In this document: positions 25,949 through 33,608 of the stretch, in pieces
Layout: each line of letters opens with the position of its first letter
How positions within the stretch are numbered: position 1 is the first letter of the stretch
Assembly: GCF_009193325.2 (NCBI RefSeq)
Contig: NZ_CP059856.1
Location: 682,001 to 746,000, forward strand
Source: Bacteroides zhangwenhongii
GTDB lineage: Bacteria; Bacteroidota; Bacteroidia; Bacteroidales; Bacteroidaceae
Direction of reading: 5' to 3'
Length of the DNA: 64,000 nt
The notes under the pieces: model-generated
Seen by the model: only the letters and a program-made list of their open reading frames with translations
Database searches by the model: none
What the model was told of the DNA's origin: nothing
Made by a program: the position numbers and the translations under genes

Positions 25949-27001
25949 TTAATACCAATTTTTCTTTTTGAAGAACAAATATACGATAATACCGATAATT
26001 CCCATCACTAACCAGGCAAATAAATAACCATATCGCCAATCCAGCTCCGGCATCCATTTATAATTCATTCCCCATACCCCGGCCAGAAAAGTTAGGGGAA
26101 TAAAGATGGTGGATACGATAGTCAGGCGTTTCATAATGTTGTTCATGCGCAGGTCATTGTTGGAAATATAAAGGTCTACCAATGAAGAAAGCGTTTCCCG
26201 GCAGATTTCGATGGTTTGCAGTACAAACTGGAGATGATCGTTCACATCGTTGAAGAAAGCACGGTTGACTTTATGGATAAGCAGGTTTTCCGCACGCAAC
26301 AGTTTTACATATTGTTCTTTTAGCGGAAGTATTGCTTTCTTCATCAGCATATATTGGCGGCGGAGTGCCTGGATTTGAATACCTATATCATATCCTTCGG
26401 TGATGGTGAGCAGTTCTTCTTCCAGATCTTCGAGAGCGTCATCGATAGAAGAGATGGTTGAAATATAATTTCCCATTACACTATTCAGCAGCACACTGAA
26501 CAAATAGTCTGTTTGGCGGCTGCGTATTTTCAGAACGTCATTGCGCAAGGCTGTATTGACATCATCGAAGAAGTCGGTTTCTTTTTCGAGGAAGGTAAGT
26601 ACATAATTACTTCCGAGAATAATGCATACTTGTTGTTGGAGCAGTTCGTCCAACTCGTCCTCTCCCTTATGTGTATTGGGATAGAATAACTTCAAGATCA
26701 GGACAATATATTTATCATGCTCTTCGATTTTGGTGGGGTGGTTTGCATTTAGAATATCCTGTAATACAAGGAAGTCTATTTCGAAATGACTGCAAATCTC
26801 ACGGATGGTTTCCGTATCTTTCATCCCGTGTACTTGCAGCCAATTGATGTGCGTATTGTCCAATGTACCTTTGATTGATTGGAAAGTATTACCGGACGAC
26901 TCCTGCATTTCTGTCGTACTGTACGTGCAAAGGTGCAAATGGGTAGGAGTGAGACTGTCTCCGGTATAAATCAGCTTTTCGCTTAACAGGTTATTCTTCA
27001 T
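25949..27001 (-). CDS. corA: CorA-family magnesium/cobalt transporter
   Basis: A 350-residue protein with a long cytoplasmic alpha/beta N-terminal part and two C-terminal membrane helices; the conserved GMN motif (LAGVWGMNYKW) ends the first helix and forms the ion filter. The last residues (FFKKKNWY) are the usual basic tail. It would work as an inner-membrane pentamer. The gene is 36 bases after mutS2 on the same strand. Confidence 0.94.
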   Translation of the reverse strand: MKNNLLSEKLIYTGDSLTPTHLHLCTYSTTEMQESSGNTFQSIKGTLDNTHINWLQVHGMKDTETIREICSHFEIDFLVLQDILNANHPTKIEEHDKYIVLILKLFYPNTHKGEDELDELLQQQVCIILGSNYVLTFLEKETDFFDDVNTALRNDVLKIRSRQTDYLFSVLLNSVMGNYISTISSIDDALEDLEEELLTITEGYDIGIQIQALRRQYMLMKKAILPLKEQYVKLLRAENLLIHKVNRAFFNDVNDHLQFVLQTIEICRETLSSLVDLYISNNDLRMNNIMKRLTIVSTIFIPLTFLAGVWGMNYKWMPELDWRYGYLFAWLVMGIIGIIVYLFFKKKNWY

Positions 27002-27037
27002 GCTTTGTTCTCGTATTTAGACGTTTTTATTTATAGG

Positions 27038-29539
27038 TTAGTCGAAATCAACTACGGTGATTCCGGCACCTCCGAACTGTACGTGTTCGTCAGCATAATG
27101 GCTGACCCCCGGTACGGTAGAGAGGTATTGGCGGATAAGTGTACGGAGTATTCCCGTACCTGTTCCGTGAAGAATGCGCACGCGGTCCATACCTACCAAT
27201 ATAGCATCATCGATAAAGTAGGTGACTGCTTGCAGTGCTTCATCGCCACGCATACCCCGCACATCGATATCTTGTTTGAAACTGAGTTTCTTTTCGTACA
27301 TCTGATCATGTGTCTGGCTGCTGACAAATGTACTCTTGGCAATCCCTTCCGTCTTTTGAGGAGCATTGCTGCGTTCGAGACGGTCTGTCTTTACAGTCGT
27401 TTTGATACTTCCGAAAGCGACAATTGCATTTTTTCCGTTTATTTCCATGACTTGCCCGACACTTGTTTGTCCTTTGATTTTTACATTCTCGCCAATACCA
27501 ATGGGAGTCACTTTGGGAACAATGATTGTTGGGGAATTGGCAGCTTTCGGTTCGTTCTTTTTATTTTTCTTCCGTTCCTGCTTTTCTTTCAACTTTTCCA
27601 TTTTCCGTGCCAGTTTTTCTTCTTGTTCTTTGGAGGCTAATGCGTCCAAGGAAGTGCGGAAGTCAGTCAGTTCTTGACGTGCCAGACGAGTCTTTTCTTT
27701 TTCGGCCTGTGCTTCTTTGATGGTGCGGATGGTATTTTCAATACGGGCATTTGATTCTTGCAGTATTCGTTCCGCTTCTTCCTTTGCCTGTTTGATAATC
27801 TCTTTTCTTGACTTTTGCAGCTCTTCCATCTCCGTCTGGTAACGGGCAATGGTTTCTTCCATCTGTTTCTCCCGTTGTCGGATGGTTTGGCGTTTACCCT
27901 CCCAATAACGTTTGTCACGGACAATATCCTGCAAGTATTTATCAGCGTTGATGTATTCGCTTCCCACAATTTCCGAAGCGTCTGCAATGACATCTTCGGG
28001 TAATCCGATTTTTCGTGCGATTTCTACGGCAAATGAACTTCCGGGATTGCCAATCTGCAATTGGAATAGTGCCTGCATGAGATGACGGTCGTAAAGCATG
28101 GCTCCATTTACTACTCCTTCATGGTCTTCAGCGAAATGCTTCAGGTTTTGATAGTGAGTGGTGATCACTCCGAAAGTTTGTTTCCGGTTGAAACGTTTTA
28201 ATACGGCTTCGGCGATGGCGCCTCCTATCTGGGGTTCCGTACCCCCTCCGAATTCATCAATCAAGATGAGGCTGCGTTCATTGCAGTTTTTCATCATGAT
28301 TTTCATATTGGTCAGATGTGAAGAGTAGGTACTAAGATCATCTTCAATGGACTGCTCGTCACCGATGTCGATAAAAATACTGCTGAATATACCTGCATGA
28401 CTGCGTTCGTGTAGCGGGATCAACATTCCGCATTGAAGCATATATTGCAGTAATCCTACCGTTTTCAGACAAACGGATTTACCGCCGGCATTCGGACCGG
28501 ATATAATAAGGATGCGTTGTTTTTGGTTAAGCTCGATATCCAGAGGCACGACTTTTTTCCCATGTTTGGCTAATGATAGCTGTAACAGGGGATGAACAGC
28601 CATTGTCCAATCCAATAGTTGCTCATTTTCTATAGCTGGTTTCAAACAGTTCGTCTGTATTGCAAAATAACTTTTCGCGCGGATAAAATCGATTTCTGCC
28701 AGAAATTCATACGACTGTAAGATTTCCGGAATAGACGGGCGAAGGGTATTGGAGAACTCGGTAAGAATACGAATGATTTCCCGTCGTTCGTCTCCTTCAA
28801 GTTCACGGATACGATTATTGGCTTCTACTACTTCTGCGGGTTCTATAAATACAGTCTTTCCACTGGCGGATTCATCGTGTACGATTCCTTTGATTTTCCG
28901 TTTCAGTCCCGGAGCTACAGGGATGACCAGACGACCGTCGCGCATAGTTGGAGTTACATCCTTATCTACGTATCCTTCGGATTGTGCGCTACGCAAGATA
29001 CTGTTCAAAGATCGTGAGATACTTCCCATTGTGCTGGAGAGTTCACGACGTATGCGGGCTAATTCGGTTGAAGCGTTGTCTTTGATTTTACCGTATTTAT
29101 TGAGAATACCGTCTATTTTTCCGATCAATTGCGGAAATACGGCTATATCTCCGGCTAATCGTTTCAGGCTGGGGTAAGGGGGATCGCTTTCTTCTTCCTC
29201 TTCATTCCGATGTAGGAAGCGTACGATATCGCGGATCGTTTCCAATGAACGGCGTAAGTCAAACAGTTCTTGTTCGTCCAGGTACATGCCTTCTATCCGT
29301 ACTCGTTTCAATGAAGGACGGACATCAAAGAAGAACTGATCGGGAAATCCATCTTCTTCTTGAATGATGCGGATAAATTCAGTTACTTGATTTAATTTCT
29401 CTTCTACTTCTTCGTATTGGTCGGAAAAGACCATATCAGAGACTCGTTCCTCGCCTAAAGTGCTGAGACATCTATCCTTTAGTAGCTGTCTTATCTGGTC
29501 GAATCCTATCTTTTGCTCAAAATTTTGAGGATATATCAT
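27038..29539 (-). CDS. mutS2: MutS2, ATPase with Smr endonuclease domain
   Basis: An 833-residue protein: core and clamp (about 1-310), ATPase with Walker A GPNAGGKS and Walker B LILIDEFGGGTEP, a long coiled coil (about 520-640) and a C-terminal Smr domain with DVRGMRGDEAL and HGTGTG. MutS2 lacks the mismatch-recognition domain; it acts on branched DNA and, in other bacteria, on collided ribosomes. It heads the mutS2-corA-sdaA operon and lies next to tRNA-Ser, divergent from it. Confidence 0.95.
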   Translation of the reverse strand: MIYPQNFEQKIGFDQIRQLLKDRCLSTLGEERVSDMVFSDQYEEVEEKLNQVTEFIRIIQEEDGFPDQFFFDVRPSLKRVRIEGMYLDEQELFDLRRSLETIRDIVRFLHRNEEEEESDPPYPSLKRLAGDIAVFPQLIGKIDGILNKYGKIKDNASTELARIRRELSSTMGSISRSLNSILRSAQSEGYVDKDVTPTMRDGRLVIPVAPGLKRKIKGIVHDESASGKTVFIEPAEVVEANNRIRELEGDERREIIRILTEFSNTLRPSIPEILQSYEFLAEIDFIRAKSYFAIQTNCLKPAIENEQLLDWTMAVHPLLQLSLAKHGKKVVPLDIELNQKQRILIISGPNAGGKSVCLKTVGLLQYMLQCGMLIPLHERSHAGIFSSIFIDIGDEQSIEDDLSTYSSHLTNMKIMMKNCNERSLILIDEFGGGTEPQIGGAIAEAVLKRFNRKQTFGVITTHYQNLKHFAEDHEGVVNGAMLYDRHLMQALFQLQIGNPGSSFAVEIARKIGLPEDVIADASEIVGSEYINADKYLQDIVRDKRYWEGKRQTIRQREKQMEETIARYQTEMEELQKSRKEIIKQAKEEAERILQESNARIENTIRTIKEAQAEKEKTRLARQELTDFRTSLDALASKEQEEKLARKMEKLKEKQERKKNKKNEPKAANSPTIIVPKVTPIGIGENVKIKGQTSVGQVMEINGKNAIVAFGSIKTTVKTDRLERSNAPQKTEGIAKSTFVSSQTHDQMYEKKLSFKQDIDVRGMRGDEALQAVTYFIDDAILVGMDRVRILHGTGTGILRTLIRQYLSTVPGVSHYADEHVQFGGAGITVVDFD

Positions 29540-29601
29540 ATTTCTATCTTGCTAATGGACTGCAAAAATACGATTTATTCGCGAAAAAAATATCAGAATG
29601 T

Positions 29602-29631
29602 TTGCAGATTTAAAAATGATTCGTACCTTTG
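29602..29631 (+). promoter_or_regulatory. Promoter of tRNA-Ser
   Basis: TTG at 29602-29604, 19 bp, then TACCTTTG at 29624-29631. This is an ideal Bacteroides -33/-7 pair, 41 bases before the tRNA. Confidence 0.8.
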
Positions 29632-29671
29632 CACCGCTTTCAACGGAAAGCACTTCTGATAAAGGAGTTTT

Positions 29672-29756
29672 GGAGAGGTGGCAGAGTGGTCGATTGCGGC
29701 GGTCTTGAAAACCGTTGAAGGTAACACTTCCCGGGGTTCGAATCCCTGTCTCTCCG
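29672..29756 (+). tRNA. tRNA-Ser (UGA anticodon)
   Basis: An 85-nt class II tRNA: acceptor GGAGAGG paired with the final TCTCTCC, anticodon TGA at 29706-29708 in the loop CTTGAAA, a long variable arm (GAAGGTAACACTTC) typical of serine tRNAs, and T loop GGTTCGAATCC. CCA is not encoded. The 3' end is the integration site of the element that follows. Confidence 0.96.
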
Positions 29757-29757
29757 C
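29745..29757. repeat. attL core, 13-bp direct repeat
   Basis: CCTGTCTCTCCGC, made of the last bases of tRNA-Ser plus one. Identical to 43043-43055. The match extends imperfectly leftward (GGTTC-A...). Confidence 0.88.
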
Positions 29758-29791
29758 AATGAACGCTGAAAATCAGCAAATTGCAAAACAA

Positions 29792-29829
29792 ACACCCAAT
29801 TTTACACCCAAGAATGTAAAATTGGGTGT
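29792..29829 (+). terminator. Terminator downstream of tRNA-Ser, element-side copy
   Basis: ACACCCAATTTTACA and TGTAAAATTGGGTGT form a perfect 15-bp stem with an 8-nt loop, followed by TTTTATTTT. The same stem with a different loop lies just past the right repeat (43092-43130). Confidence 0.8.
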
Positions 29830-29897
29830 TTTTATTTTATTTAAGGCTTGAAGTCTTTTTTCGATAATATCTTATGCTTAGAAGGGTAATAAAAAGC

Positions 29898-29924
29898 AAT
29901 TGGGAGGAGCGAATCCTCCCAATT
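29898..29924 (-). terminator. Minus-strand terminator at the left end of the element
   Basis: AATTGGGAGGA and TCCTCCCAATT pair (11 bp, 5-nt loop). On the minus strand TGCTTTTTATT follows. It would end transcripts running leftward out of the element before they meet tRNA-Ser. Confidence 0.75.
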
Positions 29925-29960
29925 GGGTTATTTCACGTTTTCCATCGTTAGGATACGGAA

Positions 29961-30062
29961 TTACCTTTTCCTTTTAGGTTTGTATTCTACGGTTTTACCT
30001 TCATTATATTCACAAAGTGTTTTTTCGATAGCACATATAGTTGATATCACTTGTTCCGCTTG
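29961..30062 (-). pseudogene. Possible 3' remnant of a gene
   Basis: A 33-codon minus-strand frame without start codon, ending VEYKPKRKR, just upstream of the 29898 terminator. Its composition looks coding (charged tail, normal codon use), but an in-frame stop precedes it. The rest of the 29830-30246 stretch shows no gene; a 9-bp perfect hairpin (GGGGTCTTC/GAAGACCCC) is at 30157-30183. Confidence 0.25.
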
Positions 30063-30246
30063 CTACTAACTTGGACATTGTTGAAACTAGTGATAGTGAC
30101 CTATCGCCAGTGTAATATTCATCAATACTGTCAGAATACAAACTTCCAATCTACTTGGGGTCTTCTTTATCCATGAAGACCCCTTCTAAATTAATTCTTT
30201 AAACGTCATATTACTAAAATTTAAATGTTAATAAAGTAAGAATCTT

Positions 30247-30352
30247 TGGCAACTTCCTACTCTTCCACAATGATGCAGTACCATTGGCGTAAGTGAGCTT
30301 AACTTCTCTGTTCGGAATGGCTAGAGGTGTATCCTCACCACTATGGTTACCA
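30247..30352 (-). rRNA. 5S rRNA-like gene inside the mobile element
   Basis: On the minus strand a 106-nt sequence has the whole 5S layout: closing helix TGGTAAC/GTTGCCA, helix II GTGAG/CTCAC, the conserved CCGAACAGAGAAGTTAAG loop, CCAATGGTACTGC and GGAAGAGTAGG (loop E partners). The stems pair despite clear divergence from normal 5S. No 16S, 23S or tRNA is near. It begins 29 bases after the stop of the 30382 gene on the same strand, so it may be processed from that transcript. Functional rRNA, regulatory decoy or decaying copy cannot be told apart from sequence. Confidence 0.82.
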
Positions 30353-30381
30353 TTTATATTACCAAGCTTAAATTTAATTAT

Positions 30382-30984
30382 TTATTTCTTAGTAGGATAT
30401 CTTTTCATTAGTTCACTATTGATTTTATTCCAAAAAGACGCTAAAAATTCACTGAATAGAATAAGAGAATCATCAATTTCCCCAAAAGTTGGGGTGTAAT
30501 GCTTGAAATCAATTTTTACAAATCTAGCGTAAAGAGTTTCAGGAAAAAATATTTTAGTTCTCGGATAATCACATTTTAACATTTCTTTAATCTGCCATTT
30601 GTATTGGTCAACTCTAAACATAAATTGTTCTGAATTTGATTGACTGTATTTGCCGGTGTTACGTACTGCTTGATAAATGCTAGAATAGAAACTGTCTCTA
30701 TTAGAATGCTTGTCTAAATAGCCATGATTTACACCATAATCTAATAATATCCAACAGCAAAACATATAAATTTCATCTTTCTGGTATACTCCATTGTCTA
30801 ACTGAGGAGCTGTTCGAAGAAAATAATTCGTCCAATCGGATGCATTCTGAATCATTTCTTCTGATGAGTAATCTTCCGTCTGTTTTGTCCGTTTTTCTAT
30901 AGGAGACATAGTCTGAGCAGAAGTTTGCTTTTTAGAAATTCGGAGCTTGTTTTTAGAACTAAAAATCAAATTAAAAAATTTCAT
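30382..30984 (-). CDS. Unknown protein upstream of the 5S-like RNA
   Basis: A 200-residue soluble protein with a basic N-terminal stretch (SSKNKLRISKKQTSAQ) and a helical, aromatic-rich body (DWTNYFLRTAPQLDNGVYQKDEIYMFCCWILLDYGVNHGY). I do not recognise a family. It is the last coding gene of the element's left cargo block and lies directly before the 5S-like RNA. AT-rich codon use matches the neighbours. Confidence 0.6.
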   Translation of the reverse strand: MKFFNLIFSSKNKLRISKKQTSAQTMSPIEKRTKQTEDYSSEEMIQNASDWTNYFLRTAPQLDNGVYQKDEIYMFCCWILLDYGVNHGYLDKHSNRDSFYSSIYQAVRNTGKYSQSNSEQFMFRVDQYKWQIKEMLKCDYPRTKIFFPETLYARFVKIDFKHYTPTFGEIDDSLILFSEFLASFWNKINSELMKRYPTKK

Positions 30985-30995
30985 ATGATTAGTAT

Positions 30996-31265
30996 TTAAA
31001 TAGTGGGAAATAGTTGAGTATATAATATCAATGCATCACTAAATTTTATATTTCGTGAAAAAAGTTTTTGCTTAAGGCATTCACATCCAGCCCATAATGC
31101 TCCGCATAACATATCTAATGGCCACCAGACGAATGAAATAATAGCCAATAAGAAGATGATGTCAGAGATTAGCTTGACTATGCAATTTAGAAAATATGAA
31201 ATCCACCCCTCAATTACACAAGGCAGTTGTATTAGGGATAGTATTAGGATTAATAACATTCTCAT
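30996..31265 (-). CDS. Small membrane protein, element cargo
   Basis: An 89-residue protein with a signal-like first helix (LLILILSLIQLPCVIEGWI) and a second segment (LISDIIFLLAIISFVWWPLDMLCGALWAG). No known family. It is 9 bases after the 31275 gene, so the two are one transcription unit. Confidence 0.55.
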   Translation of the reverse strand: MRMLLILILSLIQLPCVIEGWISYFLNCIVKLISDIIFLLAIISFVWWPLDMLCGALWAGCECLKQKLFSRNIKFSDALILYTQLFPTI

Positions 31266-31274
31266 CTGCTTATT

Positions 31275-32903
31275 TTATATGAGCTGCAAATTTTGTTGAG
31301 CCATTGAAATAACTTCGTAAACATCAATTCCATGACGATAATGGCTTTTTTCTGCGATAGCTCGATTAAACAATCGTTTTGCTTGTTCTAAATTACCTTC
31401 TTTCATGAAAATAGCTCCCAAATTATTTTCTGCAATATTGCTATTCCAATACAGTGCTTTATTGTATAGCTCTTTGGCTTTAGATAGATTTGCAGTACAA
31501 CCATACCCGAAGTGGTAGCGAATGGCCATATTTATAATTAGAACTATTTCTATTTCACTTGTTGGTTCTTTTATCCAAGTTATAGCTTTTTTATTCCAAG
31601 CAAAGCCTTCTTCATAATCTTCTACTATGGAAAGATTAAAACAGGCGTTCAGACTTCCTGCTTCTACTCCTTTTTGGAATATAGTTTTATTGCCACCGTT
31701 GTGGAAGTCATCAATTATGGCGAGATTATTGTAAGCATCAGGATAACCTTGTTTTATTAAAACTAAATATTCATTCTTTGCTTTTTCTATTAAATCATTA
31801 GTTTTGCCATCATTATATTTTATTAGTAAAGGTATTATCTGTCGCATCGATATTGATGTTAGCAAATTTCCTTGTTTATCTCTAATGTCATCAATAGCTA
31901 AATTTTTACTATAAATTTGTTGGTAACAGATTGGAAGAGGTGATTGTGAATAGCCTGTACCTATATGTATAAAACCTTTCGGAGCTTTTGTTGATGTGTG
32001 ATTCTGATATGGACTAATATAAATATGTCCCATGTTTATTCCGTCTTTGGTTGTAATGCGGTAAATATCAATAGGAGAATCAATATTGGGTGCGTGTGTT
32101 GATCCTAATCTGTTCCAACGTAGTTCGTCACCTTTTAATGTACGCAATTGGGATAGGTAGGCTTCATTGGCTAAGATTCCTTTTACTGGTACTGGATTAG
32201 TTTTTGTTAATCCGAACTCACCATATCCGTTAGGTATCTTGTTTTCGGTACATCCATTATTGATGTTGCCGTTTATAAAATTAAGGATATATTGCAGCTC
32301 AGAATCGTTTGTTTTCTTATTCTTTCCCATTGCTTTTTTGGCTACGAACTGATATATCACAATGATGGATGAGCGGTCAAGGCTATTCTGTGGACGTTTT
32401 AATACGCGTGAAACAATTCCATCCTGACTTTTGTCTGTTGATAATAAAAAAATAGAAGATATATATAGTAATGTATTCTTTACATCCTCAAAAGAATACT
32501 TTTCATGCAATGAAGTTTGTAGTAATTGGGTCTCTTTTTCAATTTGTTTTGTTCCTCCGGGAAATAGGTTCTTGTTTATTTCTTGCATTACTCCTTTCAA
32601 AGCGCTAGCTTTATCAGTTGCTTTCCTTTCTTTCCACAATATTATGACTAGTATGATAGCAACAACTATATCTACTACACTCCAAATTTCTCGCCCCAAT
32701 GTAATCTTAAAAAATGGTTGAAATAATAAGGCTAGACACACCCATAAGTAAGTTGTCGTATTGTTTTGTTGTTTGTAATGATGGTATGCCATTATTGTAA
32801 AAACAACTGTAGCCAAATATCTAACTAAAATGAAATATCCATAAGGCATTGGGAATAGGCATAATAATAATGCCAAAATTAAGATAACTTGTATAGCTTT
32901 CAT
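31275..32903 (-). CDS. Membrane protein with Sel1/TPR-like repeats, element cargo
   Basis: A 542-residue protein. The N-terminal 100 residues hold about four membrane helices (VILILALLLCLFPMPYGYFILVRYLATVVF...). A soluble middle follows. The C-terminal part has Sel1/TPR-like helical pairs, for example FGYGCTANLSKAKELYNKALYW and NNLGAIFMKEGNLEQAKRLFNRAI. Such repeats bind other proteins. The middle (GFIHIGTGYSQSPLP) is not recognised. Spacing suggests an operon with the membrane genes on either side. Confidence 0.6.
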   Translation of the reverse strand: MKAIQVILILALLLCLFPMPYGYFILVRYLATVVFTIMAYHHYKQQNNTTTYLWVCLALLFQPFFKITLGREIWSVVDIVVAIILVIILWKERKATDKASALKGVMQEINKNLFPGGTKQIEKETQLLQTSLHEKYSFEDVKNTLLYISSIFLLSTDKSQDGIVSRVLKRPQNSLDRSSIIVIYQFVAKKAMGKNKKTNDSELQYILNFINGNINNGCTENKIPNGYGEFGLTKTNPVPVKGILANEAYLSQLRTLKGDELRWNRLGSTHAPNIDSPIDIYRITTKDGINMGHIYISPYQNHTSTKAPKGFIHIGTGYSQSPLPICYQQIYSKNLAIDDIRDKQGNLLTSISMRQIIPLLIKYNDGKTNDLIEKAKNEYLVLIKQGYPDAYNNLAIIDDFHNGGNKTIFQKGVEAGSLNACFNLSIVEDYEEGFAWNKKAITWIKEPTSEIEIVLIINMAIRYHFGYGCTANLSKAKELYNKALYWNSNIAENNLGAIFMKEGNLEQAKRLFNRAIAEKSHYRHGIDVYEVISMAQQNLQLI

Positions 32904-32923
32904 GACCTTTGTATGAATTTGAT

Positions 32924-33286
32924 TTAAGGGCGAAATATAAGTCCCAAAATAAGAGTTATTATACCTATTATTAGAGCGATAAAAGCATCCATCCCCAAGC
33001 CCTTACCACTTGCCATTCGTACTAAAAAGAATTTAGTTATGATTGGTCCTAAAATATAAATGCCTGCTATGTTTATGAGAAACATCCAATACCAAGTTAC
33101 ATTAAAAATTAAACATTCGGGTATTACCGCTAGAATAAACCCACTAATCCAAGGTATAGAAGATAATAATGGGGACGAAAGATATCCGGCATAAGATAAC
33201 GGATCACCATTTTTCAACGTCATGTGACATCCATATACTGAAATGAAACAAATGATTGAAATGATTAAACAAATAGTAGAAAACAT
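32924..33286 (-). CDS. Small polytopic membrane protein, element cargo
   Basis: A 120-residue protein with four hydrophobic segments (ICLIISIICFISVYG, LLSSIPWISGFILAVIPECL, WMFLINIAGIYILGPII, FIALIIGIITLILGLIF). No known family. First gene of the left cargo block; a promoter is likely near 33564-33571, leaving a leader of about 270 nt. Confidence 0.58.
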   Translation of the reverse strand: MFSTICLIISIICFISVYGCHMTLKNGDPLSYAGYLSSPLLSSIPWISGFILAVIPECLIFNVTWYWMFLINIAGIYILGPIITKFFLVRMASGKGLGMDAFIALIIGIITLILGLIFRP

Positions 33287-33299
33287 AGAATTGATTTTT

Positions 33300-33500
33300 T
33301 GTCAATGTTCTCCCCAGCCCCACGGAGAACGTCATTTTATTAAATCACGAAGCGTGGTGCTGACTATGCCACGTCTTAGTTTGAAGGTCCTGAGAAAACC
33401 TGAGATACAGATATGGATATAGTAGCCCACGCTATAGCGTGAGAACCACTACGCTCTCCTTGTATCTCATTTTGAAAGTTTCTCAGGTTTTCAAACTACA
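33300..33500 (-). other. Highly structured intergenic or leader region
   Basis: Three features: GTTCTCC/GGAGAAC hairpin (33307-33330); a roughly 30-bp imperfect inverted repeat (33379-33408 with 33462-33496); and the perfect palindrome CACGCTATAGCGTG (33428-33441) in its loop. It lies between the relaxase stop and the next gene on the same strand. Confidence 0.6.
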
Positions 33501-33563
33501 AGATAAGCATAACGCTTCTTTCTTTTCTAATATGTCTTGGAGAGAGTTGGCTCAATCCGTTTA

Positions 33564-33571
33564 CAAAGATA
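33564..33571 (-). promoter_or_regulatory. Candidate -7 box for the left cargo operon
   Basis: TATCTTTG on the minus strand (TAnnTTTG). A TTG lies 22 bp upstream, slightly far. Transcription from here would run through the structured region into the gene at 33286. Confidence 0.4.
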
Positions 33572-33608
33572 GTGAATTTTATTGAGATATAGTCAAATAT
33601 TATCAAGA

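Noticed and set aside
30293..30499. A plus-strand frame starting MSLTSLFGMARGV
   Set aside because: It begins inside the antisense of the 5S-like RNA and lies opposite the 30382 gene; no coding signal.
33379..33496. Taking the inverted repeat downstream of the relaxase as the oriT
   Set aside because: It lies behind the relaxase gene and lacks a MobV nick sequence; the site at 35188-35240 fits better in place and sequence.
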